Shown here: one piece after another, positions 1-8,800 of the stretch
Numbering within the stretch: the first letter of the stretch is position 1
Layout: each line of letters starts with the position of its first letter
NCBI RefSeq assembly: GCF_014655955.1
Contig: NZ_BNBO01000035.1
Coordinates: forward strand, 22,068 to 86,067
Origin: Kitasatospora indigofera
GTDB taxonomy: Bacteria > Actinomycetota > Actinomycetes > Streptomycetales > Streptomycetaceae
Direction of reading: 5' to 3'
DNA: 64,000 nt
Notes under the pieces: generated by a model
What the model saw: only the letters and a program-made list of their open reading frames with translations
What the model was told of the DNA's origin: nothing
Databases searched by the model: none
Program-made: the position numbers and the translations under genes

Positions 1-99
1 CTCGCGTTCGTCTCCAAGTCCCGCCGCGGGCGTCACGCGACGCCGGGGGCACCTGCGGCCGGCGCCGGAACCGGCCGGCCGGGGCTCACCCGTACCTAG
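1..99 (+). CDS. C-terminal end of an unidentified protein (partial)
   Basis: An open frame runs from the first base to a TAG at 97-99 and encodes a basic, then Gly/Ala/Pro-rich tail (LAFVSKSRRGRHATPG...). Such tails are common after the last membrane helix of actinobacterial membrane proteins, and the neighbourhood (PimB-type gene next) would suit a membrane glycosyltransferase, but too little is visible to assign a function. The codon positions are GC3-rich, which supports real coding. Confidence 0.45.
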   Translation, partial: LAFVSKSRRGRHATPGAPAAGAGTGRPGLTRT

Positions 100-230
100 C
101 TCTAGGACGGACCCGGGGGAGAAACGGTTGCCGTACGTCGTTCCGTTCCCGGCGGGTCGTGGTGGTGACCTATCGTACGGATCACCGAGCGGTACACCGA
201 GCACCCCCCGACCGAGCGAGCCGTGGCCCG

Positions 231-1367
231 ATGCACAAGACCTTGATCGTCACCAACGACTTCCCGCCGAGGCCCGGCGGTATCCAGGCTTTCGTCCACA
301 ACATGGCGGTACGTCAGCCCGCCGGGAGCGTGGTGGTGTACGCCTCCACCTGGCGGGACGGCGAGGAGTGCGCCCGGTTCGACGCCGAGCAGCCCTTCCA
401 GGTGATCCGCGACCGGACGAAGGTGATGGTTCCCACACCCCGGGTCACCCGCCGGGCCGCCGAGATCCTCAAGGCCGAGAGCTGCGACTCGGTCTGGTTC
501 GGCGCGGCCGCCCCGCTCGGGCTGATGGCGCCCGAGCTGCGCCGGGCCGGCGCCGGACGCCTGGTCGGGATGACCCACGGGCACGAGGCGGCCTGGGCCC
601 AGCTGCCCGGCTCCCGGCAGCTGCTGCGCCGGATCGGCGCCGGCACCGACACCCTGACCTACCTCGGCGAGTACACCCGCTCCCGGATCGCCGCCGCGGT
701 CGGCCCGGAGGCCGCCGCCCGGATGGTGCAGCTGCCGCCGGGCGTCGACGAGCAGACCTTCCACCCGGACTCCGGCGGCGCCGAGCTGCGCCGCGAGCTG
801 GGGCTGGCGGACCGTCCGGTGGTGGTCTGCGTCTCGCGGCTGGTCCCGCGCAAGGGGCAGGACACCCTGATCGAGGCGATGCCGCAGATCCTCGCGGACG
901 TGCCGGACGCCGTCCTGCTGATCGTCGGCGACGGCCCCTACCGGGGCGACCTGGAGCGGCTGGCCGACGCCCGCGGCGTCCGCGCCTCGGTGCGGTTCAC
1001 CGGCGCGGTGCCCTGGTCGCAGCTGCCCGCGCACTACGGCGCCGGGGACGTCTTCGCGATGCCCTGCCGCACCCGCCGCGGCGGGCTGGACGTCGAGGGC
1101 CTCGGCATCGTCTACCTGGAGGCCTCGGCGACCGGCCTCCCGGTGGTGGCCGGCGACTCCGGCGGCGCGCCGGACGCGGTGCTGGAGGGCGAGACGGGGT
1201 ACGTGGTGCCGGGCCGCTCGGCCCCGGACGTGGCGCAGCGGATCGTGCGGCTGCTGAACGACGAGGAGCTGCGCCGGCGCCTGGGCGAGGCCGGCCGCCG
1301 CTGGGTGCACCGCTCCTGGCGCTGGGACCTGCTGGCCGGTCGGCTGACCTCGCTGCTGGCCTCCTGA
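231..1367 (+). CDS. pimB: GT4 glycosyltransferase, PimB-type mannosyltransferase
   Basis: A 378-residue GT-B fold glycosyltransferase. The N-terminus (MHKTLIVTNDFPPRPGGIQ) carries the Gly-rich acceptor-side loop, and the C-terminal domain has the retaining EX7E motif at E289 and E297 within DVEGLGIVYLEA. The family transfers mannose from GDP-mannose to phosphatidylinositol mannosides at the cytoplasmic face. The ATG at 231 is preferred over an upstream in-frame ATG at 159 because homologues begin at this MHKT-like segment. It is convergent with the acyl-CoA ligase, the same pair as pimB/fadD15 (Rv2188c/Rv2187) in mycobacteria. The family call is firm; the exact acceptor is inferred from synteny. 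Confidence 0.85.
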   Translation: MHKTLIVTNDFPPRPGGIQAFVHNMAVRQPAGSVVVYASTWRDGEECARFDAEQPFQVIRDRTKVMVPTPRVTRRAAEILKAESCDSVWFGAAAPLGLMAPELRRAGAGRLVGMTHGHEAAWAQLPGSRQLLRRIGAGTDTLTYLGEYTRSRIAAAVGPEAAARMVQLPPGVDEQTFHPDSGGAELRRELGLADRPVVVCVSRLVPRKGQDTLIEAMPQILADVPDAVLLIVGDGPYRGDLERLADARGVRASVRFTGAVPWSQLPAHYGAGDVFAMPCRTRRGGLDVEGLGIVYLEASATGLPVVAGDSGGAPDAVLEGETGYVVPGRSAPDVAQRIVRLLNDEELRRRLGEAGRRWVHRSWRWDLLAGRLTSLLAS

Positions 1368-1383
1368 GCGGCAGACCTCCCGG

Positions 1384-1431
1384 GTCGCGGGCGCCCTGAG
1401 CCGCGGGCGCCCTGGGTCGCGGGCGCCCCGT
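1384..1431. repeat. 16-bp tandem repeat, three copies
   Basis: Three head-to-tail 16-base units of the type g(t/c)cgcgggcgccc(t/c)g(a/g/t) lie at 1384-1399, 1400-1415 and 1416-1431, just after the pimB-type stop codon. Each unit holds the self-complementary core GCGGGCGCCC, so the array may also form hairpins. Confidence 0.7.
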
Positions 1432-1468
1432 GCGGCGGGCCCGCCGAGGGGCGGCCTGCCCCGCCCGA

Positions 1469-1527
1469 CGGGTACGGCCCGCCGGTGACCGTCCGGGTTC
1501 GGACGGACGACCGGCGGGCCGTACCCG
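1469..1527. terminator. Bidirectional terminator between convergent genes
   Basis: Perfect 18-bp arms at 1469-1486 and 1510-1527 (CGGGTACGGCCCGCCGGT and its complement) enclose a second smaller stem (ACCGTCCG / CGGACGG). It lies between the stop codons of the glycosyltransferase (plus) and the acyl-CoA ligase (minus). It has no long T tract, as is usual for Streptomyces terminators. Confidence 0.8.
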
Positions 1528-1541
1528 TGCGGCGGTGGGGA

Positions 1542-3335
1542 TCAGCGCTGGTAGAGCGCCTCCACGTCCGCCGCGAAGTCCTTCAGCACCAGGTTGCGCT
1601 TGAGCTTGAGCGAGGGGGTGAGGTGCCCGCTGGCCTCGGAGAAGACGGTGTCCAGCACCCGGAACTTCTTCACCGCCTCGGCGTGCGAGACGGCGGCGTT
1701 GCCGTCGTCCACGGCGGACTGCAGAGCGGCCAGCAGGTCCGCGTCCTCGCGCAGTTCGGCGACGGTGGCGGTGGCCGGCTTGCCGTTGATCTCCTTCCAA
1801 CGGGGGAAGAAGTCCTCGTCCACGGTGACCAGGCAGGCGATGAACGGCCGGCGGTCGCCCACCACCATGACCTCGCCGATCAGCGCGTGGGCGCGGATCC
1901 GGTCCTCGATCACCGCGGGGGCGACGTTCTTGCCGCCGGCGGTGACGATGATCTCCTTCTTGCGCCCGGTGATCGACAGGTAGCCCTCGTCGTCCAGGGT
2001 GCCCAGGTCACCGGTGGCGAACCAGCCGTCCTGCAGCGCCTCGGCGGTGGCCTTCGGGTTGTTCCAGTACCCGGTGAACACCTGCGGGCCCTTGAGCAGC
2101 ACCTCGCCGTCCTCGGCGATCCGCACGGCGGAGCCCGGCAGCGGCTGCCCGACGGTGCCGATCTTCGGCTTGTCGTGCGGGTTGAAGGCGGTGGCCGCGC
2201 AGGTCTCGGTCAGGCCGTAGCCCTCCAGCACGGTGAAGCCGATGCCGCGGTAGAAGTGGCCCAGACGCTCGCCGAGCGGGGCCCCGCCGGAGATCGCGTG
2301 GGTGGCCCGGCCGCCCAGGGCCGCGCGCAGCTTGCTGTACACCAGCTTGTCGAAGACCGTGTGCTTCAGTCTCAGGCCCAGGCCCGCGCCGCCCTGGTCC
2401 AGCGCCCGGCTGTACGCGATGGCGGTGTCGGCGGCCCGGTCGAAGATCTTGCCCTTGCCGTCCGCCTGGGCCTTGGCCCGGGCGGTGTTGTAGACCTTCT
2501 CGAAGACCCGGGGGACGCCCAGGATCAGGGTCGGCCGGAACGAGGCCAGCTCGGCGGTGACGTCCTTGATGTCCGAGACGTGGCCCAGCTTGATCGGGGC
2601 GATCGCGGCGGCGATCTCGGCGATCCGGCCCAGCACGTGGGCGAGCGGCAGGAAGAGCAGCACCGAGCTCTCGCCGGTCCGGAACAGCGGCTCCAGACGG
2701 GCCGTCACGTTGCCCAGCTCGGCCAGGAAGTTGCCGTGGGTGAGCTGACAGCCCTTCGGGCGCCCGGTGGTGCCCGAGGTGTAGACGATGGTGGCGATCG
2801 AGTCGGCGGTCGGCACCGACCGGCGCTCGGTCACGGTCGCCTCGGTGACGTCGGCCCCGGCCACGGCGAGCGCGGCCAGCGCGCCCCGCTCGATCTGCCA
2901 GGTCTGCCGCAGCTCCGGCAGCCGCTCCCGGACCTGCTCGACCACGGCGGCGTGCGCGTCCGTCTCGGTCACCACCGCGACGGCCCCGGAGTCGCCGAGG
3001 ATCCACTCGACCTGCTCGGCGGAGGAGGTCTCGTACACCGGGACGGTGATCGCGCCGGCCGACCAGATCGCGAAGTCCAGCAGGGTCCACTCGTAGCGGG
3101 TCCGCGACATCACGCCCACCCGGTCGCCGGGGGCGATGCCCGCCGCGATCAGGCCCTTGGCGGCGGAGTGCACCTCGGCCAGGAACTGCGCGGCGGTCAG
3201 GTCGCTCCACTGCCCGTCGGCCTTTCGGCTGAGCACCGCGACACCCGGGTGCCGCTCGGCGTTCTGGTGCACCAGGTCGGAGAGGTTACCGCCGCTCGGT
3301 ACCTGGTAGAGAGCCGGAAGGCTGAAGTCGAGCAA
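1542..3335 (-). CDS. fadD: Long-chain acyl-CoA ligase, FadD15 type
   Basis: A 597-residue ANL-superfamily adenylating enzyme that activates fatty acids with ATP and CoA. The P-loop-like A3 motif YTSGTTGRPKG, the A5 motif GYGLTETCA, the A7 segment GWFATGDLG and the A8 hinge ITGRKKEII are all present in order, and the length is normal. The start is TTG at 3335, chosen because a GAGGAG ribosome site lies 5-6 bases upstream (3341-3346 on the plus strand). The gene is divergent from the SRPBCC/ArsA-like genes across 287 bases that must hold both promoters. Chain length preference cannot be read from sequence; the FadD15 comparison rests on similarity and position. Confidence 0.93.
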   Translation of the reverse strand: MLDFSLPALYQVPSGGNLSDLVHQNAERHPGVAVLSRKADGQWSDLTAAQFLAEVHSAAKGLIAAGIAPGDRVGVMSRTRYEWTLLDFAIWSAGAITVPVYETSSAEQVEWILGDSGAVAVVTETDAHAAVVEQVRERLPELRQTWQIERGALAALAVAGADVTEATVTERRSVPTADSIATIVYTSGTTGRPKGCQLTHGNFLAELGNVTARLEPLFRTGESSVLLFLPLAHVLGRIAEIAAAIAPIKLGHVSDIKDVTAELASFRPTLILGVPRVFEKVYNTARAKAQADGKGKIFDRAADTAIAYSRALDQGGAGLGLRLKHTVFDKLVYSKLRAALGGRATHAISGGAPLGERLGHFYRGIGFTVLEGYGLTETCAATAFNPHDKPKIGTVGQPLPGSAVRIAEDGEVLLKGPQVFTGYWNNPKATAEALQDGWFATGDLGTLDDEGYLSITGRKKEIIVTAGGKNVAPAVIEDRIRAHALIGEVMVVGDRRPFIACLVTVDEDFFPRWKEINGKPATATVAELREDADLLAALQSAVDDGNAAVSHAEAVKKFRVLDTVFSEASGHLTPSLKLKRNLVLKDFAADVEALYQR

Positions 3336-3622
3336 GACTGCTCCTCGTTCGCGACGCTGCGGGACGCCAGGACGTTACTGCCCAGTAGGCGGGTTCGGCC
3401 AGGGGGGTCGGCTCCGGTGTTCGAAGCGTCACACCCGGGCCGCGCCCGGCCCGGCCGGGACGGGATCGTTCGAATGGCACCCTACGGCAGCGCCGGGGTG
3501 ACCTGCCGGTAGCCCCCGGGGCCACCTGACGGGGCGTGGGCCGAGCGCCACGCCGATCGCGATAGCCTGCCCTCGGCGCACAGCCGACCGGCACGCACGG
3601 GATCACGCGGAGGGCCATTCCA

Positions 3623-4057
3623 ATGGCGGAGCACACCAGGGCGAGCATCACCATCGAGGCAACCCCGGCCGAGGTCATGGCCGTGATCGCCGACTTCGCC
3701 GCCTACCCGGCCTGGACCGGTGAGGTGAAGGAGATCGAGGTGCTGGAGACCGACGACGCCGGCCGGGCCGCCCAGGTCCGCCTGCTGCTCGACGCCGGCG
3801 CCATCCGCGACGAGCACGTGCTCGCCTACACCTGGGACGGCGACCGCGAGGTCGGCTGGACCCTGGTCAAGAGCCAGATGCTCCGCACCCTGGACGGCTC
3901 CTACACCCTGGCCCCGCTGAGGAGCGGCGGTACCGAGGTCACCTACCAGCTCGCCGTCGACGTCAAGATCCCGATGCTCGGCATGATCAAGCGCAAGGCC
4001 GAGAAGGTCATCATCGACCGTGCGCTCGCCGGTCTGAAGAAGCGCGTCGAGGGCTGA
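3623..4057 (+). CDS. SRPBCC-fold (polyketide cyclase/dehydrase-like) protein
   Basis: A 144-residue single-domain START/Bet v1-like protein. It opens with the family pattern TRASITIEATPAEVMAVIADFAAYPAWTGEVKEIEVL and ends with a long C-terminal helix (KAEKVIIDRALAGLKKRVEG) that closes the hydrophobic cavity. Such proteins bind lipids or hydrophobic ligands; no catalytic residue can be assigned. It begins at ATG after a GGAGGG site and lies 16 bases before the ArsA-like gene, so the two are very probably one operon. The same pair (Rv2185c, Rv2184c) is adjacent in mycobacteria, suggesting a shared role in lipid or envelope handling, which is inference. Confidence 0.85.
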   Translation: MAEHTRASITIEATPAEVMAVIADFAAYPAWTGEVKEIEVLETDDAGRAAQVRLLLDAGAIRDEHVLAYTWDGDREVGWTLVKSQMLRTLDGSYTLAPLRSGGTEVTYQLAVDVKIPMLGMIKRKAEKVIIDRALAGLKKRVEG

Positions 4058-4073
4058 CGGCGGACCGCCGGCC

Positions 4074-5291
4074 ATGACGGTGAGCAGCTCCGATCCGACC
4101 ACCGCCGCCCCGGGCCGTCCGGCCCCGGCGCGCGTCATCCTGGTCAGCGGCGACGGCGGGACGGCCACCGTCGCCGCCGCCACCGCCCTGCACGCGGCCC
4201 GCCGGGGGCACCGGACCCTGCTGCTGGCCGCCGACGACCCGCACCGCACCCTCGACTCCCTGCTCGGCACCCGCCTGAGCGCGCAACCCGTGGAGTACGC
4301 CCCCGGGCTGCGGGTCGCGCGGATCGACGAGCAGGCCGCCTTCCGGCAGGCCCTCGGCGCGGTCGGCGACCGCCTGAAGCCCGTCCTGGACCTGCTCGGC
4401 GCCGATCCGCTGGACCCGGAGGAGCTCACCGCCCTCCCCGGCACCTCCCGGCTGGCCATGCTGCGCGCCCTGCACACCTGCGACGCCGACCTGCTGGTCG
4501 TGCTCGCCCCGCCGCCCGCCGAGCTCACCGCCGTCCTCGCCCTGCCCGAGCAGCTGGAGCGCTACCTCGCCCGGCTGCTGCCGGAGCAGCGCCAGGCCGC
4601 CCGCGCGCTGCGCCCGCTGCTGGCCGCCGTGGCCGGCGTCCCGATGCCCGCCGAGTGGCTCTACGAGGCCCGGACGAAGGCGGCCGCCGCGCTGGCCGAG
4701 GTCCGGGCCGCGATCACCGCGCCGGGCACCTCGGTCCGCCTGGTGGTCGCGGCCGAGGCCGGCCCGGTGGACGAGCTGCGCCGGATCCGGGCCGGCCTCG
4801 CGCTGCACGGCCTGCGGCCCGACTCCGTGGTCGCGCACCGCGCGCTGCCGCCCGCCGCGGCCTCCTCGCCGGACCCGTGGCTCGCCGCGCTGGCCGCCCG
4901 CCAGCGCGCGCTGCTGGACGACCTGGCCGCCGAGCTGGACGTGCCGCTGCTGGTCAGCACCCTCCCCGAGGTCGCCCTGGAGGAGGTCGCCGGCCGGCTG
5001 TACGGCGACGGCGACGGCCCGGCCCCCGCCGCCCCCGCGCTCCCGGCGGTCGAGGACCGGCTGGCCGAGGAGGGCCTGCTGGTCTGGCGGATCGCCCTGC
5101 CGGGCGCCGACCGGGCCGATCTGGACCTGGTCCGGCGCGGCGACGAGCTGGTGGTCGGCATCGGTGCGTACCGTCGGATCCTGGCGCTGCCGTCCGCGCT
5201 GCGCCGCTGCACCGTCACCGGTGCGGCCCTGGCCGACGGTGTGCTCGCCGTGCGGTTCGCCCCGGACCCGGCGCTCTGGCCCCGGGGCTGA
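4074..5291 (+). CDS. ArsA-like ATPase-family protein with degenerate P-loop
   Basis: A 405-residue protein with the fold pattern of ArsA/GET3 ATPases: an N-terminal strand VILVSGDGG, a switch-like segment LLVVLAPPPAELTAVLALPEQLERYL, and a C-terminal HSP20-like domain (about residues 335-402, VWRIALPGADRADLDLVRRGDELVV). In canonical members the first loop is GKGGVGKT; here it reads SGDGGTATVAA (25-35), so the signature lysine is replaced by Asp27 and the GK pair is missing. Nucleotide hydrolysis is therefore doubtful. It follows the SRPBCC gene by 16 bases and is followed by a small acidic protein. Role unknown; a scaffold or membrane-targeting function is possible. Confidence 0.8.
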   Translation: MTVSSSDPTTAAPGRPAPARVILVSGDGGTATVAAATALHAARRGHRTLLLAADDPHRTLDSLLGTRLSAQPVEYAPGLRVARIDEQAAFRQALGAVGDRLKPVLDLLGADPLDPEELTALPGTSRLAMLRALHTCDADLLVVLAPPPAELTAVLALPEQLERYLARLLPEQRQAARALRPLLAAVAGVPMPAEWLYEARTKAAAALAEVRAAITAPGTSVRLVVAAEAGPVDELRRIRAGLALHGLRPDSVVAHRALPPAAASSPDPWLAALAARQRALLDDLAAELDVPLLVSTLPEVALEEVAGRLYGDGDGPAPAAPALPAVEDRLAEEGLLVWRIALPGADRADLDLVRRGDELVVGIGAYRRILALPSALRRCTVTGAALADGVLAVRFAPDPALWPRG

Positions 5292-5358
5292 GCGGCGGAT
5301 TCCGGTAGCGTCGAGGGAGGCGGCCGCGGGTGCGGCCGCAGCTGAGGAGGCGCCCGCG

Positions 5359-5859
5359 ATGACCACTGCCGACGACCGGACCGCCCGGCCCGCCGACGAG
5401 AGCGCCGGTGCCACGAGCCCCGGCGGAGGGCGCCCCGGCGACAGCGACGGCACGGAGGCCGGGCCCGGCCGGGGCGAGCGGCAGGACGCCGGGAAGGAGC
5501 ATCCGTTCGGGCCGGAGCTGGGTCTGCTGGTGGAGGAGGTCCGGCGCCTCGCCAAGGCCGTCGGCGAGAAGGCGGAGGAGGCCGGCCTGCCGCAGTTCGC
5601 GGCGGCGGCCCTCGGTTCGCTGGGATCGCTCGCCCCGGGCGGCGCCGCGGGCTCGCTGGGAACGCTCTCCGAGCTGCCGGGCGTCCTTCGCGCGAAGCAC
5701 CCCGAAGTGTACGGGCATCTCTCCGCGGCCGGGGGCGAACTGCTCGCCGCCTATCGGGCCGCTGTCTCCGGGCATGAACGCCGGTGGACGGCGGGAGGCA
5801 GTACCGAGAGTGAGCACATTGACCTCGACACGCCTGACGGACCGTCCGACAAGGAGTGA
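5359..5859 (+). CDS. DUF5304-like small protein
   Basis: A 166-residue soluble protein starting at ATG 5359 with GAGGAGG eight bases upstream. The first 50 residues are a disordered, acidic, Gly/Pro-rich linker; the centre (PELGLLVEEVRRLAKAVGEKAEEAGL) is an amphipathic helix, followed by a Gly/Ala/Leu-rich segment. No enzyme motif is visible. It is the third gene of the SRPBCC/ArsA-like group (67 bases after the ArsA-like stop) and resembles a family seen at this position in other streptomycetes; the DUF number is from memory. Confidence 0.65.
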   Translation: MTTADDRTARPADESAGATSPGGGRPGDSDGTEAGPGRGERQDAGKEHPFGPELGLLVEEVRRLAKAVGEKAEEAGLPQFAAAALGSLGSLAPGGAAGSLGTLSELPGVLRAKHPEVYGHLSAAGGELLAAYRAAVSGHERRWTAGGSTESEHIDLDTPDGPSDKE

Positions 5860-5966
5860 ATCGCCAGGTCAGGCACGGTTACTCAGGGCGGACGGGAGCT
5901 GACGCAGCGATTCGAAACGTACGACTTTTGAAAGCGGACAGCCATGTTCCCGCGGGATTGCTTTCG

Positions 5967-6022
5967 GATAATGTAGGCGCCGGTGTGTACGGGAGCAGGT
6001 TTGGACGGTACCTTTCCGTCCA
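5967..6022 (+). promoter_or_regulatory. Likely glkA promoter -10 and leader hairpin
   Basis: Ahead of glkA a -10-like GATAAT lies at 5967-5972 with no convincing -35. The following leader can form a 7-bp stem, TGGACGG (6002-6008) with CCGTCCA (6016-6022), ending 30 bases before the start codon. Confidence 0.4.
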
Positions 6023-6052
6023 GCGGGAACGAGATGAATAGCTGAGGGACAC

Positions 6053-6997
6053 ATGGCTCTGACCATCGGCGTCGATGTCGGCGGTACCAAGATTGCGGCC
6101 GGCGTGGTCGACGAGGCAGGCGAGATCCTGGCCCGGACCCGGGTACCCACCCCGGCCGACCCCCAGTGGGCGGTCGATGCCATCGCACAGGCAGTACGCG
6201 AGCTCAAGGAACTGCACCCGGACGTGACGGCGGTGGGCGTAGGGGCCCCCGGCTTCGTCGACCGGGACCGCTCCACGGTGATCTTCGCGCCCAACATCGA
6301 CTGGGAGAACGAACCGCTCAAGGCCCGGATCGAGGAACTCACCGGCCTTGAGACGGTCGTCGAGAACGACGCCAACTGCGCGGCCTGGGCCGAGTTCCGG
6401 TTCGGCGCGGCGGCGGCCCACTCCGACATGGTGCTGATCACCGTCGGTACCGGCATCGGCGGCGGCATCGTCCTGGACGGCCGCCTGCACCGCGGCCGGT
6501 TCGGCGTGGCCGGCGAGATCGGCCACCTCAACATGGTCCCCGACGGCGTGCTCTGCGGCTGCGGCGGCAAGGGCTGCTGGGAGCAGTACGGCTCCGGCCG
6601 CGCGCTGCGCCGCTACGGCCGCGAGAAGGCCGCCGCCGACCCGGTGCGCGGCAAGCGGATGCTGGAGCTCAACGACGGCGTCGCCGAGACCATCCGGGGC
6701 ATCCACATCACCGAGGCGGCCGAGGACGGCGACCCGCTGGCCCTGGAGTGCTACGACGAGCTGGCCGACTGGCTCGGCCGCGGCATGGCCGATCTCGCCG
6801 CCCTCTTCGACCCGGGCGTCTTCGTGCTCGGCGGCGGTGTCTCCGACTCCGGCCGGCTGCTGCTCGACCCGGTCGCCAAGGCCTTCCAGCGCTACCTCAC
6901 CGGCGGCGTCCACCGCCCGCGTGCCGAGGTCGTGCTGGCCTCGATGGGTTCGGCCGCCGGCATCGCCGGCGCGGGCGACCTGGCCCGCACCGTCTGA
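6053..6997 (+). CDS. glkA: Glucokinase, ROK family
   Basis: A 314-residue ATP-dependent glucose kinase. It shows the phosphate-binding DVGGTK (8-13), a second phosphate motif around GVGAPGFVDRD, and the ROK zinc/signature motif CGCGGKGCWE (168-177) with its cysteines and Glu. In Streptomyces this enzyme makes glucose 6-phosphate and also mediates carbon catabolite repression. The start ATG follows GAGGGAC. It is monocistronic: a promoter region of 193 bases precedes it and a strong hairpin follows. Full length, no anomaly. Confidence 0.97.
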   Translation: MALTIGVDVGGTKIAAGVVDEAGEILARTRVPTPADPQWAVDAIAQAVRELKELHPDVTAVGVGAPGFVDRDRSTVIFAPNIDWENEPLKARIEELTGLETVVENDANCAAWAEFRFGAAAAHSDMVLITVGTGIGGGIVLDGRLHRGRFGVAGEIGHLNMVPDGVLCGCGGKGCWEQYGSGRALRRYGREKAAADPVRGKRMLELNDGVAETIRGIHITEAAEDGDPLALECYDELADWLGRGMADLAALFDPGVFVLGGGVSDSGRLLLDPVAKAFQRYLTGGVHRPRAEVVLASMGSAAGIAGAGDLARTV

Positions 6998-7048
6998 CCC
7001 GCACCACTCGCCCGGTCGGCCCGTACGACCCGGTTCGCTTGCTCCGCC

Positions 7049-7089
7049 GACGGCGGGGCGGGGAGGCCCTCACCCCCCGCCCCGCCGTC
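7049..7089 (+). terminator. Terminator after glkA
   Basis: Perfect 15-bp arms at 7049-7063 (GACGGCGGGGCGGGG) and 7075-7089, 52 bases after the glucokinase stop. No T tract follows. Confidence 0.75.
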
Positions 7090-7260
7090 GCGGCGTTCTC
7101 CGGCCCGCCGGCCCTGCCGCCCGGCCACCGCGTGCCGGGCACCCGCCCCGCCGTCGTGGTGTTCCTGCCCCGCGCGGACGGGCGGCGGGCCTATCGTGGC
7201 CGGTGGACCGCCCGAGGGCCTGTCCGCCGGACAGGCCCTGGCGCAGGAGGGGACGACACC

Positions 7261-8064
7261 GTGACCGACCAGCCCCGGAGCCCCGGGCCGCCGCACCCGG
7301 CCCGTCCCGCCCCGCCGGCGCTCCCGCCCTCCGGGCCGGGGCCGGACGGCGGCCACCGGGTACGCCTGCTCAGCTACAACATCCGCTCGCTGCGCGACGA
7401 CCGGCGGGCCCTGGCCCGGGTCGTCCGGGCCTGCGAGCCGGACGTGGTCTGCGTCCAGGAGTCCCCGCGCTACTGGCGGCCCGGCGGCCAGGCGGCCTGG
7501 CTGGCCCGGCACACCGGTACGGAGATCCTCTCCGGCGGCGGGCGGGTGGCGGCCGGTCCGCTGCTGCTCGGCCGCCCCGGCCTCGACGTCCTCGCCGTCC
7601 GGGACCGGCTGCTGCCCAAGACCCGCGGCCTGCACGCCCGCGGGTTCGCGACCGCCGTGCTCCGGGCCGGCGGCAGCGCGCCCTTCTCGGTCACCAGCTG
7701 CCACCTCAGCCTGGACCCCGCGGAGCGGTACACCCAGTTCGAGCTGCTGCCCGGGCAGATCGCGCCGGGGGAGCACGGGGTGATCGCCGGCGACTTCAAC
7801 GAGCACCCCGACGGCCCCGGCTGGCAGCTGCTCGCCGGGCGCTTCCAGGACGGTCATCCGACCGCGCCCTGGGGCGGCACCTTCACCTCCGTCCCGGACA
7901 ACCCCTACCAGCGGATCGACGCGGTCTTCGCGACACCCGGCGTCCGGGTCCTCGCCTGCGGCGTCCCGCACGGCCTGCCCGGGGTCGGCGGGGCCGACCT
8001 GCGGGCCGCCACCGACCACCTGCCGGTGCTCGCTGTCCTGGAGATCCCGGCGCCGGCCGGCTGA
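7261..8064 (+). CDS. Endonuclease/exonuclease/phosphatase-fold protein
   Basis: A 267-residue protein with a 35-residue Pro-rich lead, then the EEP fold: LLSYNIRSL (metal/substrate Asn), VVCVQES (metal Glu), HLSLDPAERYTQF, GDFNEHP (catalytic Asp-Asn) and a closing ATDHLPVLA (Asp-His). All key residues for an Mg-dependent phosphodiesterase or phosphatase are present, but the family covers nucleases and lipid/sugar phosphatases, so the substrate is open. No signal peptide. The start is GTG 7261 because AGGAGGGG sits eight bases upstream. Confidence 0.88.
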   Translation: MTDQPRSPGPPHPARPAPPALPPSGPGPDGGHRVRLLSYNIRSLRDDRRALARVVRACEPDVVCVQESPRYWRPGGQAAWLARHTGTEILSGGGRVAAGPLLLGRPGLDVLAVRDRLLPKTRGLHARGFATAVLRAGGSAPFSVTSCHLSLDPAERYTQFELLPGQIAPGEHGVIAGDFNEHPDGPGWQLLAGRFQDGHPTAPWGGTFTSVPDNPYQRIDAVFATPGVRVLACGVPHGLPGVGGADLRAATDHLPVLAVLEIPAPAG

Positions 8065-8101
8065 CCGTGGGCGGGCCGGCGGTCGTCGACGCCGCCGGCG
8101 G

Positions 8102-8800
8102 TCACGTCCGGGGGAGCGGGCCGCCGGCCGTCGCGTCCGGGGGCGGGCCGGCTCGGTGGATGTCCGCGCCGACGATCACGCCGCCGCGCACGGTGCAGGT
8201 CCCGGTGAAGACCCGGTGGCTGCCGTCGGTCTGCACGGCGTCCAGGACGACGCCGACCACCGGGCCGTTCACCGTCGTCACGGTGACGTCGTCCCGCGTG
8301 GTCGAGGCGAAGCCCGCCCTGAAGTCCTGGTACGAGGAGCCGAGGTTCCTGCCGCCCAGGGCCCAGGCGGCCGGGTAGTCCTTGGCGTTCAGGGCGGCGA
8401 AGTACGCCTCGACGGCCGCCCGGGCGTCCGCGGCGGCCGGGCCGGCGGCCGGGGAGGCCGGTGGGGTGGTCCCCGAGGGGGCGCCGGTGTCCCGCGGGGC
8501 CGTGGTCGCCTGCGAGCTCCTCGCCGCCGGGTCCACCCGCCACCGCCCGGTGGCGTCCGCGAAGCCGGAGTCCAGGGTGAACCGGACCTTCGCCAGGGTG
8601 GAGTCGGCCGGCAGCTGGAAGGAGACGAACCCCAGGGCGGTGTCCCCGGGAGCGATGGTGACGTGGGCGGGGAAGGCCGGCCCCGCCAGGGTGGTGACGA
8701 AGATGTCGGCGTTGAACCCCTGGCCCTGGCCGTCGATCACCTGGGCGCCGTTGGACGGAGCCAGCAGCGAAACCGCGCGGACGGCAGGGGTGGCACGCAT
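8102..8800 (-). CDS. Shortened DUF4352-like domain fused to an NTF2-like domain
   Basis: A 232-residue product if translation begins at ATG 8800 (GGGAGG nine bases upstream). Residues 1-85 (SNGAQVIDGQGQGF..., HVTIAPGDTALGFVSFQLP...VRFTLDSGFA) look like the second half of the DUF4352 beta-sandwich; the first strands, and the signal peptide or lipobox such proteins usually have, are missing. After a Thr/Pro-rich linker, about 125-228 (AAVEAYFAALNAKDYPAAWAL...) look like an NTF2/SnoaL-like fold. The frame stays open upstream to 8974 but that part is Arg/Gly-rich noise. This is probably a 5'-truncated gene, possibly non-functional. Confidence 0.6.
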   Translation of the reverse strand: MRATPAVRAVSLLAPSNGAQVIDGQGQGFNADIFVTTLAGPAFPAHVTIAPGDTALGFVSFQLPADSTLAKVRFTLDSGFADATGRWRVDPAARSSQATTAPRDTGAPSGTTPPASPAAGPAAADARAAVEAYFAALNAKDYPAAWALGGRNLGSSYQDFRAGFASTTRDDVTVTTVNGPVVGVVLDAVQTDGSHRVFTGTCTVRGGVIVGADIHRAGPPPDATAGGPLPRT

